The notes under the pieces were generated by a model, which was not told the DNA's origin, ran no database searches, and worked only from the letters and a program-made list of their open reading frames with translations. Shown piece after piece: positions 17,156 to 25,430 of a stretch of DNA of 64,000 nt. Source of the DNA: UBA2336 sp964419145 (GTDB taxonomy: Bacteria; Bacteroidota; Bacteroidia; Cytophagales; Cyclobacteriaceae); assembly GCA_964419145.1 (NCBI GenBank), contig CAYQOM010000002.1, positions 682,001-746,000 of the forward strand, in the 5' to 3' direction. Both the position numbers and the translations under genes were made by a program. Each line of letters begins with the position of its first letter. The stretch's first letter is position 1.

Positions 17156-20100
17156 TTAGCGGATAATAATTCGTATGGTTTTAACAACGTGGCCATCTGA
17201 AACCTGAAGAAAATATAAACCCGGTGTGTTTTGACTGCCATCGATTGTTGCTTCCTGATTGTTTATCGGTTCAACCCGAATGTGTGCGTTACGCCCAAGC
17301 TGATCCAATAACTGAACCTGATTAAACTGAAAAGGTGAGCGCACAGTAAACAATCCGTTTGATGGATTGGGAAAAACTTCCAACTCACCCCGAGGTTCAA
17401 GGGTTACTGATACGACTTTGGAATAGGTGTACGTTCCATCAAAATCGGTTTGCTTGAGGCGGTAATAGGAGAGTCCGGCAAACGGCCCGTCATCAACGGC
17501 TGAATAATTTTTTGTTGATGTTGCAGTGCCTGCACCGTCAACCTGTAGCACTTGTTCCCATTCACCTCCGGTTTTGGAGCGCTCAACAGTGAAATAATCG
17601 TTGTTGGTTTCTGATGCTGTAGACCAGAACAGGTGAACCATTTGTCCCCGTGCTTCAGCATAAAAAGTTTTGAGTTCGATGGGAAGCGGAGCACTCAGAT
17701 CAGTATTGCCTAAAGTAAACCGATCTCCATTCTGAAAATTAATTCCACTGAATGAAATAGCTCCGCCAGAAATCACCCCGCCACTAATAGGTGTCACATC
17801 ATTATCTGAAAATCCATCGCCATCGCGGTCGATTAACAATCGTAAATTAGATCCAATAGGGCTTCCACTTAGTCCACTAATGTCAAATGAAATGGTTACG
17901 TTACCTACATCTCCGGTCTCGCTTATACGCCAAACCCGATTTAGTCGTTCAAGAATGGGCGCGCCAATATCAGCAAAGTTGCTGGTAAGCGATGCGTTAT
18001 CGTGTCCCCATAGCAGCCATTCATTGTTTGCTAGAGTTGGTCCCGCAACTGTCATGCGAACCATTCCTGTTCCCTTTGCATCCCGATGACTTGATCCATC
18101 AGTGGCCTGCCCGATGCCCGCAACTTCATGGTCGTAGTTTCCATTTCCAGGGTCATCCATAGTATAGACATCATCAGCGCCTAATGAGATGCCATATTTT
18201 GCGCTTAAGTAGTTGTTAATAATTATTCGTTGCGCAGCGTTGATCGCATAATTATAAACGATAAATTCATTGATATATCCCCTAAGCCCACCATTGGTAG
18301 TATTTGTATGCCTGCCGATTCTGGGGCCTGGTGGTGTTGTGGCACCATCAGCATCAGCCAGGTTTCCGCCTTCCTGCGCATTGTTATAGAACATCTGATA
18401 ATTGACATTATAGTTCCTACGCATTTGTATGATTTTCGTATTGGTATTAATGGCCGTAGTTCCCGTTATACCGCCTAGTCCACCACCCGCATTGTTACGC
18501 TTTTGATAGAAGTATCTGTTTCCAGTTACAGGCTTAAGTGATACAAGTTCATTGGTAACGGCAGTTCTGTCCAGAATAAAGTGGCCAGCGCCATCATTTG
18601 TTCCACCTAATCCAACGCCAGCACCCAGCGTATCTCTGAAAACAATCAGGTAGGTATAGCTGCTTGTGCTTGCCATGCCCGGTGATGGGCCATCAATGAA
18701 CAGATTACCGGTAAAGCGCAAAGCAGGGTAACCATTTGCGCCATTGGTATGAAGTAGCGGTCTGTTTCCGGCTGTGGCTTGTGTGGCGTGTCTGTTGTTT
18801 CCTGATCTGTCGTTCCATTGCCGGATTTGTTGACCATTGGTAGCTGGCGTTACACCTACATCCGTAAACGTTCCGAAGTTGGCCATGTACCACATGGAAT
18901 TCGAAGCTGCCTGACCAACGCCACCGGGTCCAGCATTCCCAACAGCAGTACCGGTTCCTACAACTGGAAAACCTGAACAACCTGCTCCAATACAATTGAT
19001 GGTAAAGGTTGTACAAATCTGGGCCTGTGTTGCCCCATTGGTATAGGTAACCTGACTTCCGGCTCCATTCTGTAATGTGGCTGTTCCGCTTCCGCAGAGG
19101 GTGGCATTCGTATAATCAATGATCAGGTCATCTGTAGAAGTTGAGTTTGTATTGATGATGGTTATGCTGTTGCCGGTTAGTACAAGGTCGTCAAGACAGG
19201 TGAGTGTAGAAGTTGCATCAGCTTCCAGGTATCCAAGATTTACCAGGTTTGATCCTAAAATAAATGAGCCTCCAGCCAACACGTGTGTGTAGCCTTCAGT
19301 CATCATTTCAATACCGCTAACGGTAAGCGTTCCACCAATTTCAATATCACCGGTCTGGTAGAACATGGCAATGTTCGATGATACGAAAGGGCCGACATTG
19401 CTACGCCCAAGGCCATCAGGTGAAATACCACAGGCCATATTATCGGCAATGTTATTGATCGTTATGTTATGACCATTTAGAATGACAACATTATCATGGC
19501 GTTTGGGCCAAACACCTGCTGCAAGCGGTCCACCTGAACCATCCGAATTTGTCGTCCATGAATTTGGGTCATCCCAATTGCCACCGGATGTAACATTTCT
19601 TGAATAATATATGGTTTGGCCCAATGCAACGCCATAGAAAACACATGGAACATCATCGGGAAAAAAGCCGGTAGACTGGTCTCCCATTCCATCAGCTGTG
19701 GTCCAGTTAGTAGCATTTGCAATTTCTAAAGCGCAGTCGGCAATGGTTGAGGTGCAATTGGTATTGCCGGTATATACCATGACGTCTTCATCGCCTGTAA
19801 TTGATGTAGCATTTACACCCGCGGTGAGTCCCGTATTAGTTAATGTTCCATTGGCACCAAATCCATCGTTTGCAATTGCGGAGAGAAATACGGTTGGTGT
19901 TGAAGCATCTGCGCCTAAAAACATATATAAGACCTCATTTCCGGCTCCAACATCAAAGGCTCCCGACCTCGAAACCGAACCAATATTTACAGTTGGCGTA
20001 GCAGAGGCGCTATTTTCCACTATCAGGACTGTTCCAGCAGGAATTGTACTTCCCGTATTATTAGACCAAGTTATTGAACCCTCACCACCAACGAATGCAC

Positions 20101-20332
20101 CTCCGCCACCTATCGGATTTCCATTCCATTCACTATCACGAAAATAAATGGTTGTACCGTCAGCCAGATCAACAAACGTAACAAACGCAAAACCATCACT
20201 TCCATCAGCATTGAAACCCACAAACATCACCTGTCCTGCGGTTTGTGCTAGCGAATACGAAGAAATAAATAAGAGAAAGGACATGAGCAGAGCAGCCCTG
20301 CCTGTGATTAAAGTCCAACCGAAGATTTTCAT
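17156..20332 (-). CDS. T9SS-exported multidomain LamG-like surface protein, 1058 aa
   Basis: The protein has a signal peptide (to about residue 29) and then a lamin-tail-like beta domain (about 31-235). A beta-rich region follows at 240-450 (WDDPNSWTT, repeated LTVSG/LVLTG strands), and then a concanavalin/LamG-like domain at about 480-715 (WNDRSGNNRHATQ, FIVYNYAINAAQRIIINNYL). After a linker, SAKYGISLGADDVY and NGNYDHEVAGIGQA lead to a last region ending in the T9SS type A sorting tail (LEVFPNPSNGLFTV, GLYFLQVSDG, KTIRIIIR). It should be secreted through the outer membrane by T9SS and anchored or released at the surface. The Asn/Thr/Gly-rich composition is usual for such proteins. Confidence 0.88.
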   Translation of the reverse strand: MKIFGWTLITGRAALLMSFLLFISSYSLAQTAGQVMFVGFNADGSDGFAFVTFVDLADGTTIYFRDSEWNGNPIGGGGAFVGGEGSITWSNNTGSTIPAGTVLIVENSASATPTVNIGSVSRSGAFDVGAGNEVLYMFLGADASTPTVFLSAIANDGFGANGTLTNTGLTAGVNATSITGDEDVMVYTGNTNCTSTIADCALEIANATNWTTADGMGDQSTGFFPDDVPCVFYGVALGQTIYYSRNVTSGGNWDDPNSWTTNSDGSGGPLAAGVWPKRHDNVVILNGHNITINNIADNMACGISPDGLGRSNVGPFVSSNIAMFYQTGDIEIGGTLTVSGIEMMTEGYTHVLAGGSFILGSNLVNLGYLEADATSTLTCLDDLVLTGNSITIINTNSTSTDDLIIDYTNATLCGSGTATLQNGAGSQVTYTNGATQAQICTTFTINCIGAGCSGFPVVGTGTAVGNAGPGGVGQAASNSMWYMANFGTFTDVGVTPATNGQQIRQWNDRSGNNRHATQATAGNRPLLHTNGANGYPALRFTGNLFIDGPSPGMASTSSYTYLIVFRDTLGAGVGLGGTNDGAGHFILDRTAVTNELVSLKPVTGNRYFYQKRNNAGGGLGGITGTTAINTNTKIIQMRRNYNVNYQMFYNNAQEGGNLADADGATTPPGPRIGRHTNTTNGGLRGYINEFIVYNYAINAAQRIIINNYLSAKYGISLGADDVYTMDDPGNGNYDHEVAGIGQATDGSSHRDAKGTGMVRMTVAGPTLANNEWLLWGHDNASLTSNFADIGAPILERLNRVWRISETGDVGNVTISFDISGLSGSPIGSNLRLLIDRDGDGFSDNDVTPISGGVISGGAISFSGINFQNGDRFTLGNTDLSAPLPIELKTFYAEARGQMVHLFWSTASETNNDYFTVERSKTGGEWEQVLQVDGAGTATSTKNYSAVDDGPFAGLSYYRLKQTDFDGTYTYSKVVSVTLEPRGELEVFPNPSNGLFTVRSPFQFNQVQLLDQLGRNAHIRVEPINNQEATIDGSQNTPGLYFLQVSDGHVVKTIRIIIR

Positions 20333-20353
20333 TTGAAAGGTCTAAATTCCTAT

Positions 20354-20361
20354 CAAATGTA
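20354..20361 (-). promoter_or_regulatory. Bacteroidota-type -7 box for the T9SS protein gene
   Basis: The minus strand reads TACATTTG, an exact TAnnTTTG, 21 bases before the start codon at 20332. A -33 element is not evident. Confidence 0.4.
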
Positions 20362-20381
20362 AGAAATTCATTAAAAAGTGA

Positions 20382-21149
20382 CTAATTCGAATAAACCGGA
20401 TACCAATTACGCAACCTTACTTCGATTGACTCATTACCCCCGGCTACTATTTTTTTGAAAGCCTCTATATCGCTGAAGCCTCCCTGTCCGCGAAAGTGGA
20501 AGGGATAGACAATCTTCGGTTTGAACTCCAAAACCGCACTGGCGGCTTGCTCCACCGTCATGGTAAAAGGCTGGTTCATGCAAACAAAAGCAATATCAAT
20601 ATCACTCAAGGCTCGCATTTCGGCAATGTCTTCTGTATCTCCTGAAATATAGATACGCTTTCCGCCCATTTCCAGTACGTACCCGTTGCCCCGGCCTTTC
20701 GGATGGCGCGAGTCTTCTGTTTCCGGAAGATTATACATAGGTACTGCGGTGATCGTGATGTCGAATTGTTTGTGGGTTGAACCATTGGCCAACGGAATGG
20801 TTTGGTTGGCGAGCTCTTCCGGCAGTTTTTCCCGAACGGCTTGGGGTGCAATGACCAGTGCACGTGATGTTTCAATGGCTTTCAAGGTTTCGAGGTTCAT
20901 GTGATCGCCATGGATGTCGGTGATCAGAATCAGATTAGGCGAAGCAAGGCCTTCAAATGCTTTTGCACCTCCGTACGGATCAACATAAATCGTTACGTTG
21001 TTCCAGGTCATGGCCAGTGTGGCATGGAGAATGGGCTGAATGGTTAATTTCCCTTTCGAAGTTTCAACTACATCGGGAGCTGATCGTTGGGCTATGCCCA
21101 TAGCAAATGAAAATATCAGGCATAGTGCAATTAATAGTTTTTTCATCAT
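20382..21149 (-). CDS. Secreted MBL-fold metal-dependent hydrolase
   Basis: This 255-aa protein has a signal peptide (MKKLLIALCLIFSFAMGIA; a second ATG lies one codon ahead). Its metallo-beta-lactamase fold resembles UlaG-type hydrolases. The metal motif reads ITDIHGDHMN, with H80, D82 and H83; the first His of the usual HxHxDH is Asp78. YISGDTEDIAEM gives the ligand Asp, and YPFHFRGQGG the last His. It likely acts in the periplasm on an unknown substrate. It lies downstream of the 238-aa secreted gene on the same strand. Confidence 0.85.
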   Translation of the reverse strand: MMKKLLIALCLIFSFAMGIAQRSAPDVVETSKGKLTIQPILHATLAMTWNNVTIYVDPYGGAKAFEGLASPNLILITDIHGDHMNLETLKAIETSRALVIAPQAVREKLPEELANQTIPLANGSTHKQFDITITAVPMYNLPETEDSRHPKGRGNGYVLEMGGKRIYISGDTEDIAEMRALSDIDIAFVCMNQPFTMTVEQAASAVLEFKPKIVYPFHFRGQGGFSDIEAFKKIVAGGNESIEVRLRNWYPVYSN

Positions 21150-21164
21150 TCTGGGTTATGCATT

Positions 21165-21180
21165 ACTAACACCAGTTAGT
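21165..21180. repeat. Hairpin ACTAAC-ACCA-GTTAGT
   Basis: Perfect 6-bp arms surround a 4-base loop, in the 49-bp gap between the 238-aa gene and the MBL hydrolase. No T-run follows in the direction of transcription, so it is not a clear terminator. Confidence 0.3.
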
Positions 21181-21198
21181 GCTTTTGGTTTTTCTGTA

Positions 21199-21915
21199 TC
21201 ATTTTTCTTTACATACCTGATCGTACGCAAACACGTGTCCTGCTACATCGTTCCACTTCACTTTTTCTCCGGCAAAAACCTGCAGCATGGCCGGGCAGTT
21301 TCCGTATAACTCATCAAAATTCTTCTTGTAACTTCCCTTTTTAACCAATACCGCCTTTTCATCATTTTGTACGAACAGGTAGGATTTATCTGCACCACCA
21401 GTGAGTTTCACGCCACCAACTCCAACACTCATCGTTTCCTTTGCATTCGGGTCTGCAAATACTTTTATCTGGCTGTCAAATCCAGGATTCAGTAACTGCA
21501 TCAGTCGAACTTTACCTGCTTTGTTATGGCGCATGGCGGTTTCAAAAACAATATATTCCCGGTTTACAATTTCATCAAAATTCGAGTTTGTCATTTCTTT
21601 AACAGATGAAGCTGATTCCATCATCATGGCCAGTTTGGCAAGCTTCGATGCTTTTACGGAAAGCCTGGCAACTTCTTCAGGTTTGAATTTTGCTTTTTCA
21701 CCATTCTCCAATCGAATGTTGAAATTGCTGAGGTAGCCATTGATTAATGTGCCTCCCAAAAATTTTCCAGTCACTTCATCGCCATTCACCAATTTTACCG
21801 TGCATTCTTTTCCGCTTATTACGGCCATATCATCGGCTTCAAGTGCGGCAATAAAGCCTTGTGCAAACGAAAGACCTGTAAGGCATACAAGCATAGCTGT
21901 TATGAGATTTTTCAT
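21199..21915 (-). CDS. Secreted protein of unknown function, 238 aa
   Basis: After a signal peptide (MKNLITAMLVCLTGLSFAQG) the N-terminal part (ECTVKLVNGDEVTGKFLGGTL) reads like a small beta barrel of the Sm or GW type. It is followed by a helical stretch (KASKLAKLAMMMESASSVKEM) and a beta-rich C-terminal half with two Cys (GNCPAML, DQVCKEK). I do not recognise the family. It is transcribed with the MBL hydrolase 49 bp downstream. Confidence 0.75.
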   Translation of the reverse strand: MKNLITAMLVCLTGLSFAQGFIAALEADDMAVISGKECTVKLVNGDEVTGKFLGGTLINGYLSNFNIRLENGEKAKFKPEEVARLSVKASKLAKLAMMMESASSVKEMTNSNFDEIVNREYIVFETAMRHNKAGKVRLMQLLNPGFDSQIKVFADPNAKETMSVGVGGVKLTGGADKSYLFVQNDEKAVLVKKGSYKKNFDELYGNCPAMLQVFAGEKVKWNDVAGHVFAYDQVCKEK

Positions 21916-22002
21916 GTGAGGGTTGATTTAAAAACCTGTATGAAGGTAACATAAACTATACCAATCCATATTCGGATCAGGAAAATACTTTTGCAAATGG
22001 GC

Positions 22003-22449
22003 TTAAATTGAATCTACTTCCTTAATAATGACTTTCTCCATCACGTCTCCTTGACGGATCTGATCGATAACCTCCAATCCTTCATACACTTTTCCGAAGC
22101 AGGTATGGTTGCGATCGAGGTGGCTGGTATTATCGCGACTGTGGCAAATAAAAAACTGTGACCCACCGGTATTTCTTCCGGCATGCGCCATGGATAAAAC
22201 TCCGCGATCATGATATTGATTATTGCCCGTTAGTTCACATTTTATCTGGTAGCCCGGTCCGCCATTTCCAATGCCATTCGGGCAACCGCCCTGAATAACA
22301 AAATTGGGGATAACCCGGTGGAAGGTTAAGCCATCGTAAAAATTATGTTCAGCAAGGTCAATGAAATTCTTTACAGTATTCGGGGCATCCTCTTCAAAGA
22401 ATTTGATTTTCATAACCCCCTTTTTGGTGTGGATCTCAGCAATTTTCAT
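22003..22449 (-). CDS. Peptidyl-prolyl isomerase, cyclophilin type
   Basis: This 148-aa single-domain cyclophilin catalyses cis-trans isomerisation of Xaa-Pro bonds. The motifs are complete: NFIDLAEHNFYDGLTFHRV (with the catalytic Arg in FHRV), FVIQGG, LSMAHAGRNTGGSQFFI and FGKVYEGLEVID. There is no signal peptide, so it acts in the cytoplasm. Confidence 0.93.
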   Translation of the reverse strand: MKIAEIHTKKGVMKIKFFEEDAPNTVKNFIDLAEHNFYDGLTFHRVIPNFVIQGGCPNGIGNGGPGYQIKCELTGNNQYHDRGVLSMAHAGRNTGGSQFFICHSRDNTSHLDRNHTCFGKVYEGLEVIDQIRQGDVMEKVIIKEVDSI

Positions 22450-22518
22450 GGTTTGTATTGATGTTAAAAATGAGCGGCAAGTTACAAATCCTGTTCAGAT
22501 TTTGTATGTTTAATTCTT

Positions 22519-23199
22519 ATGGAAGAAATTATCACACACCTGGAGGAAAGTATTCAGGATGAATTTTTCTCGAAGGCAGAACGGAAAAGTCTCCGTGCCC
22601 TCATTGGCGAAAAACCGTTGGATCAGCATCAGTTAAACTTTTTACGGAGCCGGATTTATGAAATGGCCAACGAACGGGTCACCCCTGAAAACTATCGGTT
22701 TATAATTGAATGGATAAAGGCAGCAAACAGTGCATTAATTACTTCCGATAAGCAGGAAACTTCCGATGTGTATTTCAGCCCGGGAGAGGCTTGCCGGTCG
22801 GTAATCATTACCCAATTGAACCAGGCTTTACGTGATGTGAAAATCTGTGTATTCACCATTAGTGACGATCAGATTACTGATGCCATTATTACTACCCATA
22901 AAAAAGGCGTACAGATTCAGGTTATAACCGACAATGATAAAATGGAAGATGAAGGATCGGACATTGAACAGTTGGCTGATGAGGGTATACCGGTTAAAAT
23001 AGACAACACACCTAACCACATGCACCATAAGTTTATGGTGGTGGATGAACGCGCGCTGTTAACAGGAAGCTATAACTGGACGCGCAGTGCAGCTCGTTAT
23101 AACCATGAAAATATTCTGCTTACCAAAGAGACACCCGTAATTCGTTCCTACCTAAAGGAATTCAGTCAGCTTTGGAAGGAGATGAGCGCTTTTAAATAA
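22519..23199 (+). CDS. Phospholipase D-like protein with one HKD motif
   Basis: This 226-aa protein has an N-terminal helical region (residues 1-80) of unknown role. A single PLD domain follows (about 84-222). The catalytic motif is HHKFMVVDERALLTGSYNW, with H169, K171 and D176. A single-HKD enzyme must dimerise to form one active site, as in Nuc-type nucleases and some PLD-like proteins. There is no signal peptide, so a cytoplasmic nuclease-like or lipid-related role is possible. It is divergent from cyclophilin and convergent with the SDR (2 bp). Confidence 0.88.
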   Translation: MEEIITHLEESIQDEFFSKAERKSLRALIGEKPLDQHQLNFLRSRIYEMANERVTPENYRFIIEWIKAANSALITSDKQETSDVYFSPGEACRSVIITQLNQALRDVKICVFTISDDQITDAIITTHKKGVQIQVITDNDKMEDEGSDIEQLADEGIPVKIDNTPNHMHHKFMVVDERALLTGSYNWTRSAARYNHENILLTKETPVIRSYLKEFSQLWKEMSAFK

Positions 23200-23201
23200 G
23201 T

Positions 23202-23954
23202 CTATTGCGACAAGTAGCCACCGTCAATCGCGTAGTAGCTTCCGGTAACAAAGGATGCTTTATTTGAACTTAACCAAACAATTAGTTCAGCCACTTCTTT
23301 CGATTCACCCAACCGGCCAATAGGATGCAGCGATACCAACATGTTCATGGTGGCTTCATCCAACTGATTGAGCAGGGGAGTCTTAATAAATCCCGGGCCT
23401 ATCGAATTTACTCGAATGCCTTTTGCAGAGTATTCCATTGCAGCGTTTTTTGTTAGTCCTACAACACCATGTTTGGCTGCTACATAGGCAGATGAATTCA
23501 TAAAGCCAACCTGGCCGAGTATAGAAGCCACATTCACAATCGCGCCTTTGCCTTGCTTCAACATGGCAGGAATCTGGTAGTGCATGCCATAAAAAACTCC
23601 GTTAAGATTAATATCAATGACCTTTTTCCAGCCATCAATACTCATGTCGCCCACCGGGTTACTTTCCCCACCGATGCCGGCATTATTGCAGGCAATGTCG
23701 AGCACTTTATATTTTTCCAGTGTCTTGGCCACCAGTTTTTCATGGGCATCGGGTTGACTTACATCCGCTTTAATAAAAATGCTATCACCACCGATTGCTT
23801 TAATTTTTTCTACGGTTTCCAATCCGCCCGCCTCATTCATATCCGACACTACCACATGTGCGCCTTCACGGGCGTAGAGGATGGCGGCTTCACGCCCGAT
23901 TCCGGAGCCTGCACCGGTTACCAATGCTACCTTTTCTATTAATAATTTGCTCAT
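23202..23954 (-). CDS. Short-chain dehydrogenase/reductase (classical SDR)
   Basis: This 250-aa NAD(P)-dependent oxidoreductase shows TGAGSGIG (13-20) for cofactor binding, NNAGIGG, and the catalytic triad Ser144, Tyr157 and Lys161 in SSAYVAAKHG. IRVNSIGPGFIKTPLL and the final TGSYYAIDGGYLSQ are typical of glucose-1-dehydrogenase/FabG-like members. An acidic residue after the second strand (VVVSDMN) favours NAD over NADP. The substrate is unknown. Confidence 0.9.
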   Translation of the reverse strand: MSKLLIEKVALVTGAGSGIGREAAILYAREGAHVVVSDMNEAGGLETVEKIKAIGGDSIFIKADVSQPDAHEKLVAKTLEKYKVLDIACNNAGIGGESNPVGDMSIDGWKKVIDINLNGVFYGMHYQIPAMLKQGKGAIVNVASILGQVGFMNSSAYVAAKHGVVGLTKNAAMEYSAKGIRVNSIGPGFIKTPLLNQLDEATMNMLVSLHPIGRLGESKEVAELIVWLSSNKASFVTGSYYAIDGGYLSQ

Positions 23955-24008
23955 TTTATTTTTGATTTTAGTAAGTCAAAACAAATCTTGTTTCAGTTTA
24001 CTTTCCAT

Positions 24009-24041
24009 GATGTTTACCCCTTGTCAAAACTGATAAACATC
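24009..24041. promoter_or_regulatory. Perfect 8-bp inverted repeat between the SDR and YceI genes
   Basis: GATGTTTA (24009-24016) and TAAACATC (24034-24041) are perfect arms separated by 17 bases. The site sits between divergent genes, where one regulator could control both. The arm centres are 25 bp apart, near two and a half helical turns. Confidence 0.35.
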
Positions 24042-24077
24042 AGGTGTTTGATGTAGTCCTTGCCTATATTTGGGGTT

Positions 24078-24683
24078 ATGAACTTTAGATGCGTTGTTTG
24101 TGCATGGCTTTTGAGTTTGTTGCCTTTTTGTTTGCAAGCCCAAACCTTGTATCAGTTGGATTTAGGGAAAAGCGAGGTAATCATCAAGGGTACATCATCT
24201 CTGCACGACTGGCAATGCCGAGCCGAGCAACTAACAGGAACACTTCAGGCGGTTCAGGAGCAGAATCAACTAAGTGAATTGAAAAGTCTCTCTACAACGG
24301 CTAGTGTAGCTGCAATCCGAAGTATTCGTGAAGATGGGTCTTATTATGAAAAGGGAATGGATAAGAATGTATATCGGGCGATGAAATCCGAGCAATATCC
24401 AAGTGTAACATTTTCATTGAGCAAAATTACCTCGTTTACTCGTCTGCAAAACGGTTCTGTTACCATTCATGCTACCGGAAACCTGCGGATTGCAGGTGTA
24501 ACAAAATCCATTTCCATATCGGCTACTGCTAAAGTACAACAAGGTGGTATAGTGTTTGAGGGTAAGATACCGATAAAGATGACAGACTACTCTATTGATC
24601 CACCCACTGCACTTTTCGGAACCATTAAAACGGGTAATGAAGTTGATGTTCATTTTAAAATGGTTTTTCAACCTTCAAAATAA
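24078..24683 (+). CDS. Secreted YceI-like lipocalin-fold protein (first of a pair)
   Basis: The ATG at 24078 begins a signal peptide (MNFRCVVCAWLLSLLPFCLQAQ); the longer frame starts at TTG. The 201-aa product has the YceI pattern (SEVIIKGTSSLHDWQCRAE, YPSVTFSLSKI, GNLRIAGVTKSISISATAK), ending in a conserved TDYSIDPPTALFGTIKTG. YceI proteins bind isoprenoid-like lipids in a beta barrel in the periplasm. TATATTTG, an exact -7 box, lies only 6 bases before the ATG, which would make the message nearly leaderless if it is used. Confidence 0.88.
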   Translation: MNFRCVVCAWLLSLLPFCLQAQTLYQLDLGKSEVIIKGTSSLHDWQCRAEQLTGTLQAVQEQNQLSELKSLSTTASVAAIRSIREDGSYYEKGMDKNVYRAMKSEQYPSVTFSLSKITSFTRLQNGSVTIHATGNLRIAGVTKSISISATAKVQQGGIVFEGKIPIKMTDYSIDPPTALFGTIKTGNEVDVHFKMVFQPSK

Positions 24684-24720
24684 GCCACCATTTCGCCATC
24701 TTAGCGAAGCTGAACGCCAT

Positions 24721-25314
24721 ATGCCCAAACTGCATTTAATTCTTCTTATTTGGATGTTGCTTGCCGGTACAGAAAATGAATTACGGGCCCAGGAGTATCA
24801 GATTTTTATCCATCCTTCCAGCGATGTAACGGTATATGGCTCCACCAATGTTAACAATTTTAAATTTCAATATACTGAGAACATCACCCTCGATAAGCCT
24901 GTTCGTGTTAAGCGTAACGAGGGTACACTTCGTCTTTCCGGTGGAATAATAGACCTGAAGGTTCGGGCATTTGATTCCGGCAATGGAATTATGAACAAGG
25001 ATTTTCGGAAAATGCTGCAGGAGGAAGATAATCCGTTTATACAGGTAGAACTGGCGGCACTTTTACCACAATGGTTGCCAAATGCTGCCTGGCGGGAGGG
25101 AAAAGCGGAAATAAACGTAACCATTAACCAGGTAACAAAGAAGTATGTAGTACGGTGTAAAGTAGAGAACCCCGAGAGTTTGCTGATATTCGGAAAGCAG
25201 AAAATTTCCCTTACCGACTATGGGTTAACCCCACCGGTACGCATGATGGGTATGGTAAAAGTGAGTGAATGGGTTGATTTGGATTTTTCGCTTAGGTTTG
25301 CAACTGACCGGTAA
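24721..25314 (+). CDS. Secreted YceI-like protein (second of a pair)
   Basis: The 197-aa product starts at ATG 24721, which opens a signal peptide (MPKLHLILLIWMLLAGTENELRAQ). The mature part repeats the YceI plan: SSDVTVYGSTNVNNFKFQY, an NEGTLRLSGGIIDLKV strand pair, INVTINQVTKKYVVRCKV and the end SLTDYGLTPPVRMMG. It follows the first YceI gene by 37 bp and is clearly a diverged duplicate of the same fold. The two probably form one transcript and may act on related hydrophobic ligands. Confidence 0.85.
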   Translation: MPKLHLILLIWMLLAGTENELRAQEYQIFIHPSSDVTVYGSTNVNNFKFQYTENITLDKPVRVKRNEGTLRLSGGIIDLKVRAFDSGNGIMNKDFRKMLQEEDNPFIQVELAALLPQWLPNAAWREGKAEINVTINQVTKKYVVRCKVENPESLLIFGKQKISLTDYGLTPPVRMMGMVKVSEWVDLDFSLRFATDR

Positions 25315-25430
25315 GCTAACAATAGGCGTTGTTGAACTTTATCTTTATATACTGATATTCTTATAGTATTTTCAAGCTTAAAGCATCATAAAAAGTAACG
25401 CTTTTGTTTCTCTGTTGTTATTGAGTGTTA

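Noticed and set aside
19698..20147. 149-codon plus-strand frame
   Set aside because: Antisense of the low-complexity T9SS gene; no family features.
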